Below the pieces are notes generated by a model. The model saw only the letters and a program-made list of their open reading frames with translations, searched no databases and was not told where the DNA came from. The translations under genes and the position numbers were made by a program. Shown here one piece after another: positions 42,638-50,663 of a stretch of 64,000 nucleotides of DNA. The stretch is from Oscillospiraceae bacterium (GTDB lineage Bacteria; Bacillota; Clostridia; Oscillospirales; Oscillospiraceae): positions 1-64,000 of the forward strand of contig CAJTGJ010000003.1 of assembly GCA_910575695.1 (NCBI GenBank), in the 5' to 3' direction. Within the stretch, counting starts at the first letter, position 1, and every line of letters begins with the position of its first letter.

Positions 42638-43771
42638 TCAGAGCAGCCTGCCTGCGTAGGCCCTGTGATAGATGTGAATGATGTCCTCTTTGGTGCAGGG
42701 CCGGGGATTTGTGGCGGTGCAGCGGTCCGCGAGGGCGTCCGTCGCCATGGCCTCCACATCGGCCTCAAATTCCGCCTGGGTCACCCCCGCGTCCCGGATG
42801 GTGGAGGGCATTCCCAGCTTTTCCATGGAGCTGCGGATGGTGCGGATGAGCTGGAGGGCGCTCTGCCGCACACTGGAGCTGTCCAGCCGCAGCAGGCGGG
42901 AGATCTGGGCGTACCGCTTGGCGGTGGGGGTCAGGCCGTCCACGCACCCGGCGTTAAAGCTCATCACATAGGGCAGGAGGATCCCGTTGGCCCTGCCGTG
43001 GGGGATGTGGAAGTGTGCGCCCAGGGCGTGGGCCATGCCGTGGTTGAGGCCCAGGCCGGAGTTGGAGAACGCGATCCCGGCCAGACAGGAGGCGTTGTGC
43101 ATTTTCTGCCGGGCCTCCAGGTCCTCCGGGGAGCGGTAGGCGTTCAGCAGGTTGTGGTAGGCCAGCTTGATGGCCTTTTCCGCCGCGGCGTCGGAGAAAT
43201 CGGTGTGGGCGGTGGAGACAAAGGCCTCCACGGCGTGGGTGAACACGTCAATGCCGGTGTCGGCGGTGACCACCGGGGGAACGCTGACAGTGAGGGCAGG
43301 GTCCAGCACGGCGGCGTCCGGGAGCAGCCCGTCGTCCACCAGGGGATATTTGACCTCCTTCACCCGGTCGGTGATGACGGCGAAGCGGCTGACCTCCGAG
43401 CCCGTCCCGCTGGTGGTGGGGATGGCGGCAAAGAGCACGTCATGCATATCCCGCTGTTTGGCGGAGAAGAACAGGATGGCCTTGGCCGCGTCGATGGCGG
43501 AGCCGCCGCCGAAGGCAATCACCGCCTGGGGCTGGAAGTCCAGGAGCATGGCCGTGCCGGCGGTGACGGTGGAGATATCCGGGTCGGCCTGTACGTCGGA
43601 AAAGACCTTGTACTGGGCGCCCGCCCGGTCCAGTCCGCCGGTGACATAGGAGATCTTGCCGCTGTCCACCAGGAAGCGGTCGCTGACAATGAGGACCCGC
43701 TGTTTTCCCGCGAGGAGGGTGTCCAGGCCTCCGCCGATCAGAATTTTTGTCCCAAGATAGAATTGATCCAT
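42638..43771 (-). CDS. eutG: iron-containing alcohol dehydrogenase, EutG/PduQ-like
   Basis: 377 residues of the type III (Fe) ADH family. It has FGGGSAIDAAKA (NAD phosphate loop), PTTSGTGSEVS, and the metal His region NHGMAHALGAHFHIPHGRANG. It would reduce acetaldehyde to ethanol and recycle NADH within the Eut compartment. It lies 2.5 kb upstream of eutS on the opposite strand. Its leader contains a terminator like those before eutS and eutA. The substrate is inferred from neighbours. The start is ATG 43769-43771, behind GGGAGG. Confidence 0.82.
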   Translation of the reverse strand: MDQFYLGTKILIGGGLDTLLAGKQRVLIVSDRFLVDSGKISYVTGGLDRAGAQYKVFSDVQADPDISTVTAGTAMLLDFQPQAVIAFGGGSAIDAAKAILFFSAKQRDMHDVLFAAIPTTSGTGSEVSRFAVITDRVKEVKYPLVDDGLLPDAAVLDPALTVSVPPVVTADTGIDVFTHAVEAFVSTAHTDFSDAAAEKAIKLAYHNLLNAYRSPEDLEARQKMHNASCLAGIAFSNSGLGLNHGMAHALGAHFHIPHGRANGILLPYVMSFNAGCVDGLTPTAKRYAQISRLLRLDSSSVRQSALQLIRTIRSSMEKLGMPSTIRDAGVTQAEFEADVEAMATDALADRCTATNPRPCTKEDIIHIYHRAYAGRLL

Positions 43772-43831
43772 GACAGTGTGCCTCCCGTTCCAAAATTGCA
43801 AATCTGCCGGGCGGACCGCCGCCCGAAACGC

Positions 43832-43872
43832 AAAAAAGCGCCCAGACTGCCCCGTGACAGCCCAAGACGCTT
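43832..43872 (-). terminator. leader terminator before eutG
   Basis: On the minus strand AAGCG...CGCTT closes an imperfect hairpin with an inner CTG/CAG pair, followed by TTTTTT. It lies between the promoter and the gene, i.e. in the 5' leader, and is preceded by a CCTCCGC/GCGGAGG hairpin with a 6-nt loop (43893-43913). Confidence 0.6.
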
Positions 43873-43918
43873 CAACGCGCTGTTTTTCCCCTCCGCTGCG
43901 CCGCGGAGGAATGATTTT

Positions 43919-43947
43919 ACTTTACCCGCTTTTCCCGGCTTTGTCAA
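43919..43947 (-). promoter_or_regulatory. eutG promoter
   Basis: TTGACA (43942-43947), a 17-bp spacer and TAAAGT (43919-43924) on the minus strand leave a leader of about 140 nt. Confidence 0.8.
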
Positions 43948-43977
43948 GGGGGTTGTGCGGATCCGGCAAATTCCTGG

Positions 43978-44006
43978 TTGACAGGGCGGGGAGAAACTGT
44001 CATAAT
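43978..44006 (+). promoter_or_regulatory. promoter of the Eis-like gene
   Basis: TTGACA (43978-43983), a 17-bp spacer and CATAAT (44001-44006). The ~100-nt leader can fold into GC-rich hairpins without a T run. Confidence 0.8.
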
Positions 44007-44111
44007 GATGGCGAAGCTGGTGCGTGCGGAGGCGTCCAGCCGCCTCCGCAGTCTGGCTCCGCGAGACCGGCGAGCGCCGGGGCCGCGGGGCAAAGGAGTG
44101 TTCATTACAAT

Positions 44112-45344
44112 TTGGATATCAGGTTTGTTCTTCCTTCGGAGGCAGGGCAGCTGGCGCGGAACGTGGTTTCTTCGTTCCCGTCCAAAACGCCGGAGCTCCT
44201 CCTGAAAAACATGGAGGGCGAACTGCGTCGTCCGGACGAGGGGCGCTACCTCGGCTGCTTCGATGATGATGGGACCCTGCTGGGCTCCATCCTGATGATG
44301 GACTTCTCCCTCAACGTCAGAGGGGTGATGACGCCGATGGGAGCGGCGGCCTATGTCTCCACCAATTTTCTGCACAAGAAGGAGCATATTGCCCGTACGC
44401 TTTTAGAGGTGTTGATGCGGTACTACGCCAAGGCGGGCGCGCCCGTCAGCTGCCTGCATCCCTTTAATCCCGCGTTTTACCACAAGATGGGCTACGGCGT
44501 GTGCAATGAAAATACGCTGTATGCCCCCAAGCCCTGCTACATCCGTTCCTATGGCGATAAGTCCGGTCTGAGTTACGCCCGGGGCGGAGACCGGGAGGCG
44601 GTGCTGGACTATTACCAGGGATACGCGAAGCGCACCCATGGAGCCACCGTCCACCACTATATGGACCCCCACCGCATTTTTGATATGCCCTATGTGGTGC
44701 TCTGCCGGAGGGACGGGCGGATCACCGGGTACCTTACCTTTGAGTTTGTGCCGGTGGACCACTATACGGACTGCTATCACGACCTGCTGGTGCGGGAGAT
44801 GATCTATGACGACGCAGACACCCTGCGGCAGTTTATGACGTTTTTCGCCTCCCAGGCCGACCAGATCGAGCGGGTGCGGTTCCTGTCCCCCGACCCGGAC
44901 CTGCATATGATGTTCACCAACCCGGACAGCGGGGAGAACCGGGCCCACGATGGCTGCATCCAGGAGATGGGCCGCCGCACCATGGGCTATATGTGCCGCA
45001 TCCTGGATATGGAGGGCTATTTCAAGCTTCAGGGGCACTGTGCCGGTCCGGTAGACCGGGCGTTCGTGCTGGAGCTTCAGGTGGAGGACGAGTTTATTGC
45101 CGAAAACAGCGGCAGCTGGTTCCTGCGGGCGGCGGGGGACCGGGTGGAGCTGACGGAGCGGGGCCCCGCACAGGTGACCCTGCGGACAGGCATCGCCGCC
45201 CTCTCCTCCCTGGTGATGGGGGCTTACTCCCTGCGTCAGGCGGTGGAGCACGGCATCATCGGCATATCAGACCCGTCCTATATCCCGTACGTGCAAAACG
45301 CCATCGGCTGGCCGGAAAAACCGGTCAATTACACCTATTTTTAA
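44112..45344 (+). CDS. Eis-like GNAT acetyltransferase
   Basis: 410 residues. An N-terminal GNAT domain (GTLLGSILMMDF, VSTNFLHKKEHIARTLLEVLM with the acetyl-CoA loop) is followed by a second degenerate GNAT and the C-terminal sterol-carrier-like domain typical of Eis (SSLVMGAYSLRQAVEHGII). The family acetylates amines such as aminoglycosides or proteins; substrate unknown. The start is set at TTG 44112, 13 nt after AAAGGAG, because no in-frame ATG or GTG fits the promoter and the homology start (LDIRFVLPSEAGQL). It is an unusual start and somewhat uncertain. Confidence 0.85.
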   Translation: MDIRFVLPSEAGQLARNVVSSFPSKTPELLLKNMEGELRRPDEGRYLGCFDDDGTLLGSILMMDFSLNVRGVMTPMGAAAYVSTNFLHKKEHIARTLLEVLMRYYAKAGAPVSCLHPFNPAFYHKMGYGVCNENTLYAPKPCYIRSYGDKSGLSYARGGDREAVLDYYQGYAKRTHGATVHHYMDPHRIFDMPYVVLCRRDGRITGYLTFEFVPVDHYTDCYHDLLVREMIYDDADTLRQFMTFFASQADQIERVRFLSPDPDLHMMFTNPDSGENRAHDGCIQEMGRRTMGYMCRILDMEGYFKLQGHCAGPVDRAFVLELQVEDEFIAENSGSWFLRAAGDRVELTERGPAQVTLRTGIAALSSLVMGAYSLRQAVEHGIIGISDPSYIPYVQNAIGWPEKPVNYTYF

Positions 45345-45349
45345 CGGGA

Positions 45350-45377
45350 AAGGCCCCGCCTCCGGCGGGGCCTTTTT
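45350..45377. terminator. bidirectional terminator
   Basis: AAGGCCCCGCC pairs with GGCGGGGCCTT and is followed by TTTC on the plus strand; convergent genes end on both sides. Confidence 0.85.
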
Positions 45378-45925
45378 CAGGGCGTCAAAAAAGCGGCGAT
45401 GGCAACATTGTAAGCCGGAAGCCCCGTTTGGGTCCAGAGCAGTTCCATGCCCAGAAGCTCCCGCGCAATCCGGACCAGGTCAAAGCCGAAGGCGGAGAGG
45501 GAATACCGCATCCGCTCCGGTCTGGCGCAGGGCAGGCCGTCCCGCCGGGCGCAGCGCGCGCACTGCTCGCACCGCCCCGCGGCCGCGGTCCAGCTGCCGG
45601 GGACGGCCCGTTCCAGCTCCAGCAGGGTGGACAGCAGCAGCTTTTTTACGGCGCCGTAGCTGGCCTGGCGCAGCTGCTCGGTAAGCTCCGGCGTCCGGGC
45701 CCTGGCCAGGGTTTCCGGCGCGTAGTTCACCCGCACGCCGATGATATGTACGGTGCGGAACGGGGCGAAAGCCTGGGCCGCGTCCGGCACGCCGGGAGGG
45801 CAGGACCAGATATTTCCATAGTCCGGGCAGGCGCGGCAGGCGTCCCGGAACCGCCGGGGATCGCAGTACTCCGCCAGCCACCGGGACACCGGAAGGGCCG
45901 CTGTTTGAACCTGGGTCGTATACAT
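45377..45925 (-). CDS. DUF2284 metal-binding protein
   Basis: 182 residues with the Cys pattern of DUF2284: CRACPDYGNIWSCPP in the N-terminal half and CEQCARCARRDGLPC followed by RYSLSAFGFD in the C-terminal half. It is predicted to bind a metal or Fe-S cluster; the physiological role is unknown. It is divergent from the eut operon and monocistronic. Confidence 0.88.
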   Translation of the reverse strand: MYTTQVQTAALPVSRWLAEYCDPRRFRDACRACPDYGNIWSCPPGVPDAAQAFAPFRTVHIIGVRVNYAPETLARARTPELTEQLRQASYGAVKKLLLSTLLELERAVPGSWTAAAGRCEQCARCARRDGLPCARPERMRYSLSAFGFDLVRIARELLGMELLWTQTGLPAYNVAIAAFLTP

Positions 45926-46028
45926 CGCTTGTCACTCCCTTTCTGGCGCAGTATAGCACAGGGACGGCCCGCTGTAAAGGGCGCGGTCCCAGCCGGTTTG
46001 CGGGGCTGAAAAATATTTTCTCCCTTTG

Positions 46029-46057
46029 TTGACAACAAATAATTTATCTGCTAAAAT
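46029..46057 (+). promoter_or_regulatory. promoter of the eut operon
   Basis: TTGACA (46029-46034), a 17-bp spacer and TAAAAT (46052-46057). A ~190-nt structured leader follows before eutS. Confidence 0.85.
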
Positions 46058-46170
46058 AGAACCGAAATGCACGATCCCTACAATTCAATCACAGGGAATC
46101 CGGTACACAGATGGGCGCGGCGCCAGCGCTGATACGGTGGACCGGGGCTTGACTTGAGGTGATGTAACTT

Positions 46171-46210
46171 CTGTCGATAGGAATATTGACAGGGGTTATT
46201 TTGTTTTTTT
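46171..46210 (+). terminator. leader terminator before eutS
   Basis: CTGTCGATA and TATTGACAG form a 9-bp stem (one G-U) with a GGAA loop, followed by GGGTTATTTTG and seven T. It lies within the 5' leader, so it is likely conditional and the target of EutV antitermination. Upstream, GAGGT/ACTTC (46156-46171) forms a small stem with a 6-nt loop. Confidence 0.7.
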
Positions 46211-46255
46211 GCGGTTCAGCCGGCACACCGGTCCAAGGGAAACGGAGGATAGAAT

Positions 46256-46606
46256 ATGATTGAACTGGACGAGAAACAGCGGATCATTCAGGAATTTGTC
46301 CCGGGCAAGCAGGTCACGCTGGCCCACGTCATCGCCAACCCGACCAAGGACCTGTACGCCAAGCTGGGCCTGCTGGACGCGGAGGGGGCCATCGGCATCC
46401 TGACCATAACGCCCAGCGAGGGGGCCATGATCGCCGCCGATGTGGCCGCCAAGGCCGCCGATGTGAAGATCGGCTTTGTAGACCGGTTCAACGGTTCGCT
46501 GGTGTTCACCGGGGATGTGGCGGCGGTGGAGGCCGCCCTGCGGGATGTCATGAAAACACTGTGCGATATGATGGGGTTTTCCCCCGCGCCCATGACCAAG
46601 ACCTGA
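46256..46606 (+). CDS. eutS: ethanolamine microcompartment shell protein EutS
   Basis: 116 residues. It is a single BMC domain of the permuted EutS/PduU type: a short N-terminal beta segment ([20 protein letters not shown]) precedes [25 protein letters not shown]. It forms a hexameric shell tile. CGGAGG lies 8 nt before the ATG. It is the first gene of the operon. Confidence 0.96.
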   Translation: MIELDEKQRIIQEFVPGKQVTLAHVIANPTKDLYAKLGLLDAEGAIGILTITPSEGAMIAADVAAKAADVKIGFVDRFNGSLVFTGDVAAVEAALRDVMKTLCDMMGFSPAPMTKT

Positions 46607-46610
46607 GGCC

Positions 46611-47051
46611 ATGGAGGATAAAACGCGCATCGTCCTCATCGGACGTTCGGCGGCGGGAAAGACCACTCTGTGCCAGTGCATCAACCATGAGGAGATCCGC
46701 TACCATAAGACCCAGACGGTGTCCCTTATCAACCAGAGCATGATCGACACGCCGGGGGAGTATATGGAGCGGCGGGGCTTCTGGGGCGCCCTGATGGTCA
46801 CATCCGCCGACGCGGACGTCGTGGTGCTGGTGCAGGACGCCACCGAGAACGGCACCATGTTCCCGCCGGCCTACAGCAGTATGTTCGCCAAGCCCATTGT
46901 GGGCGTGGTGACCAAAAAGGACCTGGCCACGGAGGAGCAGGTGGAAAACGCGAAAAAATATCTTCGTCTGGCTGGCGCGAAGGAGATTTTCGCGGCCAGC
47001 GGCGTTACCGGCGAGGGCGTACCGGAGCTGGTCGCGCATTTGAATCTGTAA
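46611..47051 (+). CDS. eutP: EutP, Ras-like GTPase/acetate-kinase-type protein
   Basis: 146 residues. It has P-loop GRSAAGKTT, switch region DTPGEYME and base-recognition motif TKKD. EutP/PduV proteins bind nucleotide and associate with the compartment; an acetate kinase role has been reported for relatives. It is 4 bp behind eutS, with a weak ribosome site, so probably coupled. Confidence 0.95.
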   Translation: MEDKTRIVLIGRSAAGKTTLCQCINHEEIRYHKTQTVSLINQSMIDTPGEYMERRGFWGALMVTSADADVVVLVQDATENGTMFPPAYSSMFAKPIVGVVTKKDLATEEQVENAKKYLRLAGAKEIFAASGVTGEGVPELVAHLNL

Positions 47052-47102
47052 TGTTCCTGAACGCCGTATCGCTGGGGCGGGCGGGAAGTGATGGAGGGCC
47101 CA

Positions 47103-47687
47103 ATGGAGAATGAGAGGATTCGGATTATTGTCGCCGATGATGAGCCGGTTACAAAAATGGACCTGCGGGAGCTGCTGGTCTCGGCGGGCTATGAGGTGGT
47201 GGCGGAGGCTTCCGATGGGCTGGACGCGGTGGAGCTGTGCCGGCAGTACCGGCCGGACCTCATTCTGATGGATGTGAAGATGCCCTTTTTGGACGGGCTG
47301 TCCGCGGCCCGGATGATCCATGAGGAGGGACTGGCGGGGGCCATCATCATGCTGACCGCCTACAGCGAGCGGGATTTTATCGACCGTGCCAAGAGCTGCG
47401 GCGTGGGCGGCTACCTGGTGAAGCCGATTGACGAAAAATCCCTGGTGCCCAGCATCGAGCTGGCCATCGCCCGCAGCCAGGAGCTGCGGCAGCTCCGCAG
47501 GGATATGGAAAAAACGGCGGCGCGGCTGGAGAACCGGATCGTCATCGAGAAGGCCAAGGGGGTGGTGATGGCGGAGCAGAAGCTGACTGAGCAGGAGGCT
47601 TACGACTACATCCGCAACCTCAGCCTGACCAAACATATGTCGATGTCCCGAATTGCCGAATTTATTTTGATGCAGAAGGAGAGGTAA
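47103..47687 (+). CDS. eutV: EutV, ANTAR-domain response regulator (antiterminator)
   Basis: 194 residues. The receiver domain (about 5-120) has the acidic pocket DDE, phospho-acceptor Asp in LILMDVKMP and Lys in YLVKPID. The C-terminal ANTAR domain (about 130-190) has ENRIVIEKAKGVVMAE and ends LSMTKH-type. When phosphorylated by EutW it binds dual hairpins in RNA leaders and prevents termination. The start is ATG 47103, preceded by GGAGG; two earlier starts (47088, 47091) have no ribosome site. Confidence 0.95.
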   Translation: MENERIRIIVADDEPVTKMDLRELLVSAGYEVVAEASDGLDAVELCRQYRPDLILMDVKMPFLDGLSAARMIHEEGLAGAIIMLTAYSERDFIDRAKSCGVGGYLVKPIDEKSLVPSIELAIARSQELRQLRRDMEKTAARLENRIVIEKAKGVVMAEQKLTEQEAYDYIRNLSLTKHMSMSRIAEFILMQKER

Positions 47688-47693
47688 CGCAGG

Positions 47694-49106
47694 GTGGGTG
47701 TGATCAGGGACCTTTGTCACAAGTATACTGTCCTGACAGAAGACGAAATCTCCACCATAGAAGCTTTAGCCCCCTTTTTACAAACCATAGCCGATTTGAC
47801 GGACGCGGATATTTTTATTGACTGCCCCTGCCGGAACGCGGACTCCATCGTGGTGGCCGAGGCCAAGCCCTCGGGAGTGCCATCCTCTTACCAGAAATCG
47901 GTGGTAGGGCTGCTGGCCAAGGCGGAAAATGAGCCCGCTGTGGCCCGGACCTCCCGCCTCGGGGTGAGCACCAAGCAAATGAAGGCGGTGACCCAGGAGG
48001 ACCGCCGGACCATCCAGTCGGTGGAGCCCATCCGGAACGGGGAACACATCATCGGCGTCCTGATCCAGGAGCGGCACATTGACGAAAAATTTTTCAAGAA
48101 TCAGCGCATCCGCTCCGCCCAGCGCAGCTATGAGGCCATTTCCGGGGCCTTTACCCGTGTTATGCCGGAGAATAACTGGCTCACCGAATGCATTGACGAG
48201 GCCCTGCTGATCGTCGACGACGCCGGGATTATCACCTTCCGCAACACGCTGGCCAAGGAGCTGTACCAGAAGCTGGGCTACATAGACGACGTGCTGGGCC
48301 AGCCCTATGACAATGTATTCCTGGTGAACACGGACCCCGCCGGAGAGGGCTCCCGCATGGAGGTCGAGGTAGGCCGCTATGTGCTGGATGTGAAATACAT
48401 CCCGCTGGGAGCGCCCAATATGGCGTTTGTGCTGATCATCCGGGACCTGACCTGGCGCCGGGAACAGGAGAAGGCGCTCATTCTGAAGTCGGTGGCCGTC
48501 AAGGAGATGCACCACCGGGTGAAAAACAACCTCCAGACCATCGCCAGCCTGCTCAGGCTCCAGACCCGCCGCACCGGCAGCCAGGAGACCCGCCAGGTGC
48601 TGGAGGAGAGCATGAACCGGATCATCGCCATCGCCAGCACCCACGAGCTGCTGGCCCAGAGCGGCATGGATGAGATCATGCTCAGCGAGGTTATCCGGAA
48701 TATCAAGAGCAACGTACTGCGCTACTGCGCCGAGCCCCATACCAAGGTGGCTGTGGTGCTGGAGGGGGACGATTTCAGCGTAGACTCCGATGTGGGCACC
48801 TCGGTGGCCCTTATCGTCAGCGAGCTGCTGCACAATGCCATGAAGTACGCCTTTGCCCCCGGCAGTACGGGGGTGGTGCGCATCGTCATGACCAAAGGGG
48901 AGCTGTATTCCCGTATCCAGGTCATTGACGACGGGCAGGGTTTTAACGTGCAGGACGCGTCCAAGCCGAGGCTGGGCCTGTCCATCGTGCAGACGCTGGT
49001 GGAGGATAAGCTGTTCGGAAGCCTGGAGATTGAGTCCGGAAGCTCGGGCACCCAGGTGACCTTTGATTTTAAAAACCGAATTACCATCGCCGGCGACGTG
49101 ACGTAA
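47694..49106 (+). CDS. eutW: EutW, ethanolamine sensor histidine kinase
   Basis: 470 residues, soluble, with no membrane spans. The N-terminal sensor region (about 10-155) is followed by a PAS domain (about 165-260), then a HisKA_2-type box KEMHHRVKNNLQTIASLLRL and an HATPase with LLHNAMKYAF and IDDGQGF. It pairs with EutV, 6 bp upstream. The start is GTG 47694. In Firmicutes EutW responds to ethanolamine. Confidence 0.95.
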   Translation: MGVIRDLCHKYTVLTEDEISTIEALAPFLQTIADLTDADIFIDCPCRNADSIVVAEAKPSGVPSSYQKSVVGLLAKAENEPAVARTSRLGVSTKQMKAVTQEDRRTIQSVEPIRNGEHIIGVLIQERHIDEKFFKNQRIRSAQRSYEAISGAFTRVMPENNWLTECIDEALLIVDDAGIITFRNTLAKELYQKLGYIDDVLGQPYDNVFLVNTDPAGEGSRMEVEVGRYVLDVKYIPLGAPNMAFVLIIRDLTWRREQEKALILKSVAVKEMHHRVKNNLQTIASLLRLQTRRTGSQETRQVLEESMNRIIAIASTHELLAQSGMDEIMLSEVIRNIKSNVLRYCAEPHTKVAVVLEGDDFSVDSDVGTSVALIVSELLHNAMKYAFAPGSTGVVRIVMTKGELYSRIQVIDDGQGFNVQDASKPRLGLSIVQTLVEDKLFGSLEIESGSSGTQVTFDFKNRITIAGDVT

Positions 49107-49133
49107 CGCGGCCGGCGCAATGCTTGGAGCGGT

Positions 49134-49180
49134 GCAGCCCGGGATGAGAGGGGAGACCCTTTGTCTTGGGCTGCTTTTTT
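49134..49180 (+). terminator. intraoperonic terminator between eutW and eutA
   Basis: GCAGCCC (49134-49140) pairs with GGGCTGC (49168-49174) and an inner AGGG/CCCT hairpin, followed by six T. It stands between two eut genes on the same strand, so it must be read through conditionally for eutA-Q expression. Confidence 0.8.
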
Positions 49181-49208
49181 ATTTCTGACAGCAGGCAGGT
49201 GAATTACT

Positions 49209-50639
49209 GTGCATGAAGTTATCCTCAGCGCGGGCATCGACATCGGAACATCCACCACGCAGCTGATTTTCAGCCGCCTGACCCTGGAAAACCAGGCCAC
49301 CAGCTATATGACGCCGAAAATCAGCATCGTGGACAAAACGGTGGTCTACCGAAGCCCCATCTACTTTACGCCGCTGAAATCCGCCGCTGAGATCGACGCG
49401 GAGGCGGTGAAAGGCATCGTCCGCCGGGAATACGCCGCCGCCGGGATGTCCCCCGGCGAGATCCAGACCGGCGCGGTGATCATCACTGGCGAGACCGCCC
49501 GGAAGCGGAACGCCAACGAGGTGCTGGCCGCACTGTCCGACATGGCGGGGGACTTCGTGGTGGCCACGGCGGGGCCGGATCTGGAATCGGTCCTCTCCGC
49601 CCGGGGGGCGGGGGCGGATACCCTGTCCAAAAAGCGGCGCATGGCCGTGGCGAACCTGGATGTGGGCGGCGGGACCAGCAATATCGCCCTGTACCAGAAC
49701 GGCGCCCTGCGGGGGACCTGCTGCCTGGACATCGGGGGGCGCTTAATCAAAGTGGACAACGGCCAGGTGGCCTATGTCTATCCCAAGCTCCAGGCCCTGG
49801 CCAACCGGCACGGCATCCAGATCTCGGCGGGGAGCCGGGCCGACCCGGATACCCTGTACCAGATCTGCAGGCTGATGGCAGCGCAGTTGGCCCAGGCGCT
49901 CCACCTCAGCCCCATGGACAGCGAGCACAAGAGGCTGTATACCAACAACGGCAAGACCCTGCCCGCCCAGCCGGCGGTCCAGGCCATCACCTTTTCCGGC
50001 GGCGTGGCCGACTGCGTATACCAGGAAACCCAGGGCGACGTGTTCCGCTATGGGGACATCGGCGTTCTGCTGGGCCGGGCCATCCGGGAGGAGGCGGCTT
50101 TGGGGCGCGTGGAGCGCTGCGCCGCCGCCGAGACCATCCGGGCCACGGTGGTGGGGGCAGGGACCCACGCCACGGACGTCAGCGGGAGCACCATCCGCTA
50201 TGAGCGGTCCCGGCTTCCGGTGAAAAACGTCCCCATTCTGAAAGTCTCCGCAGAGGACGAGGCGTCGCTGGAGACGCTGAAGGCCTCTATTGCATATCAA
50301 CTTCCGCTGCATATGCCGGAGGGCAGGATCGAACAGGTCGCAATCGCTTTCGCCGGAACAAAGCGCACCAGCTTTGTGGAAGTGCAGGCGCTGGCGGCGG
50401 CCATCATCGAGGGAGCAAAGGAGGTGATAGACAGCAGGTTCCCGCTCATCGTGGTGGTGGAAAACGATGTGGGCAAGGTGCTGGGCAACGCGCTGAACGT
50501 GATGCTCAAGCACGAAAAGGACGTAATCTGCATCGACGGCATCCACACCGCCAACGGCGATTACATTGACATCGGCGAGCCGGTGGCCGGCGGGCAGGTC
50601 CTGCCGGTGGTAATCAAGACCTTAGTGTTCAATTCTTAG
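49209..50639 (+). CDS. eutA: EutA, reactivating factor for ethanolamine ammonia-lyase
   Basis: 476 residues of the actin/Hsp70-like ATPase fold: GIDIGTSTTQLIFSRL and NLDVGGGTSNIALY are phosphate loops. It exchanges damaged cobalamin on EutBC for fresh AdoCbl with ATP. It starts at GTG 49209 behind AGGTGA, directly after the conditional terminator. Confidence 0.96.
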   Translation: MHEVILSAGIDIGTSTTQLIFSRLTLENQATSYMTPKISIVDKTVVYRSPIYFTPLKSAAEIDAEAVKGIVRREYAAAGMSPGEIQTGAVIITGETARKRNANEVLAALSDMAGDFVVATAGPDLESVLSARGAGADTLSKKRRMAVANLDVGGGTSNIALYQNGALRGTCCLDIGGRLIKVDNGQVAYVYPKLQALANRHGIQISAGSRADPDTLYQICRLMAAQLAQALHLSPMDSEHKRLYTNNGKTLPAQPAVQAITFSGGVADCVYQETQGDVFRYGDIGVLLGRAIREEAALGRVERCAAAETIRATVVGAGTHATDVSGSTIRYERSRLPVKNVPILKVSAEDEASLETLKASIAYQLPLHMPEGRIEQVAIAFAGTKRTSFVEVQALAAAIIEGAKEVIDSRFPLIVVVENDVGKVLGNALNVMLKHEKDVICIDGIHTANGDYIDIGEPVAGGQVLPVVIKTLVFNS

Positions 50640-50663
50640 GACAATTATGAGGGGTGAAATAAA

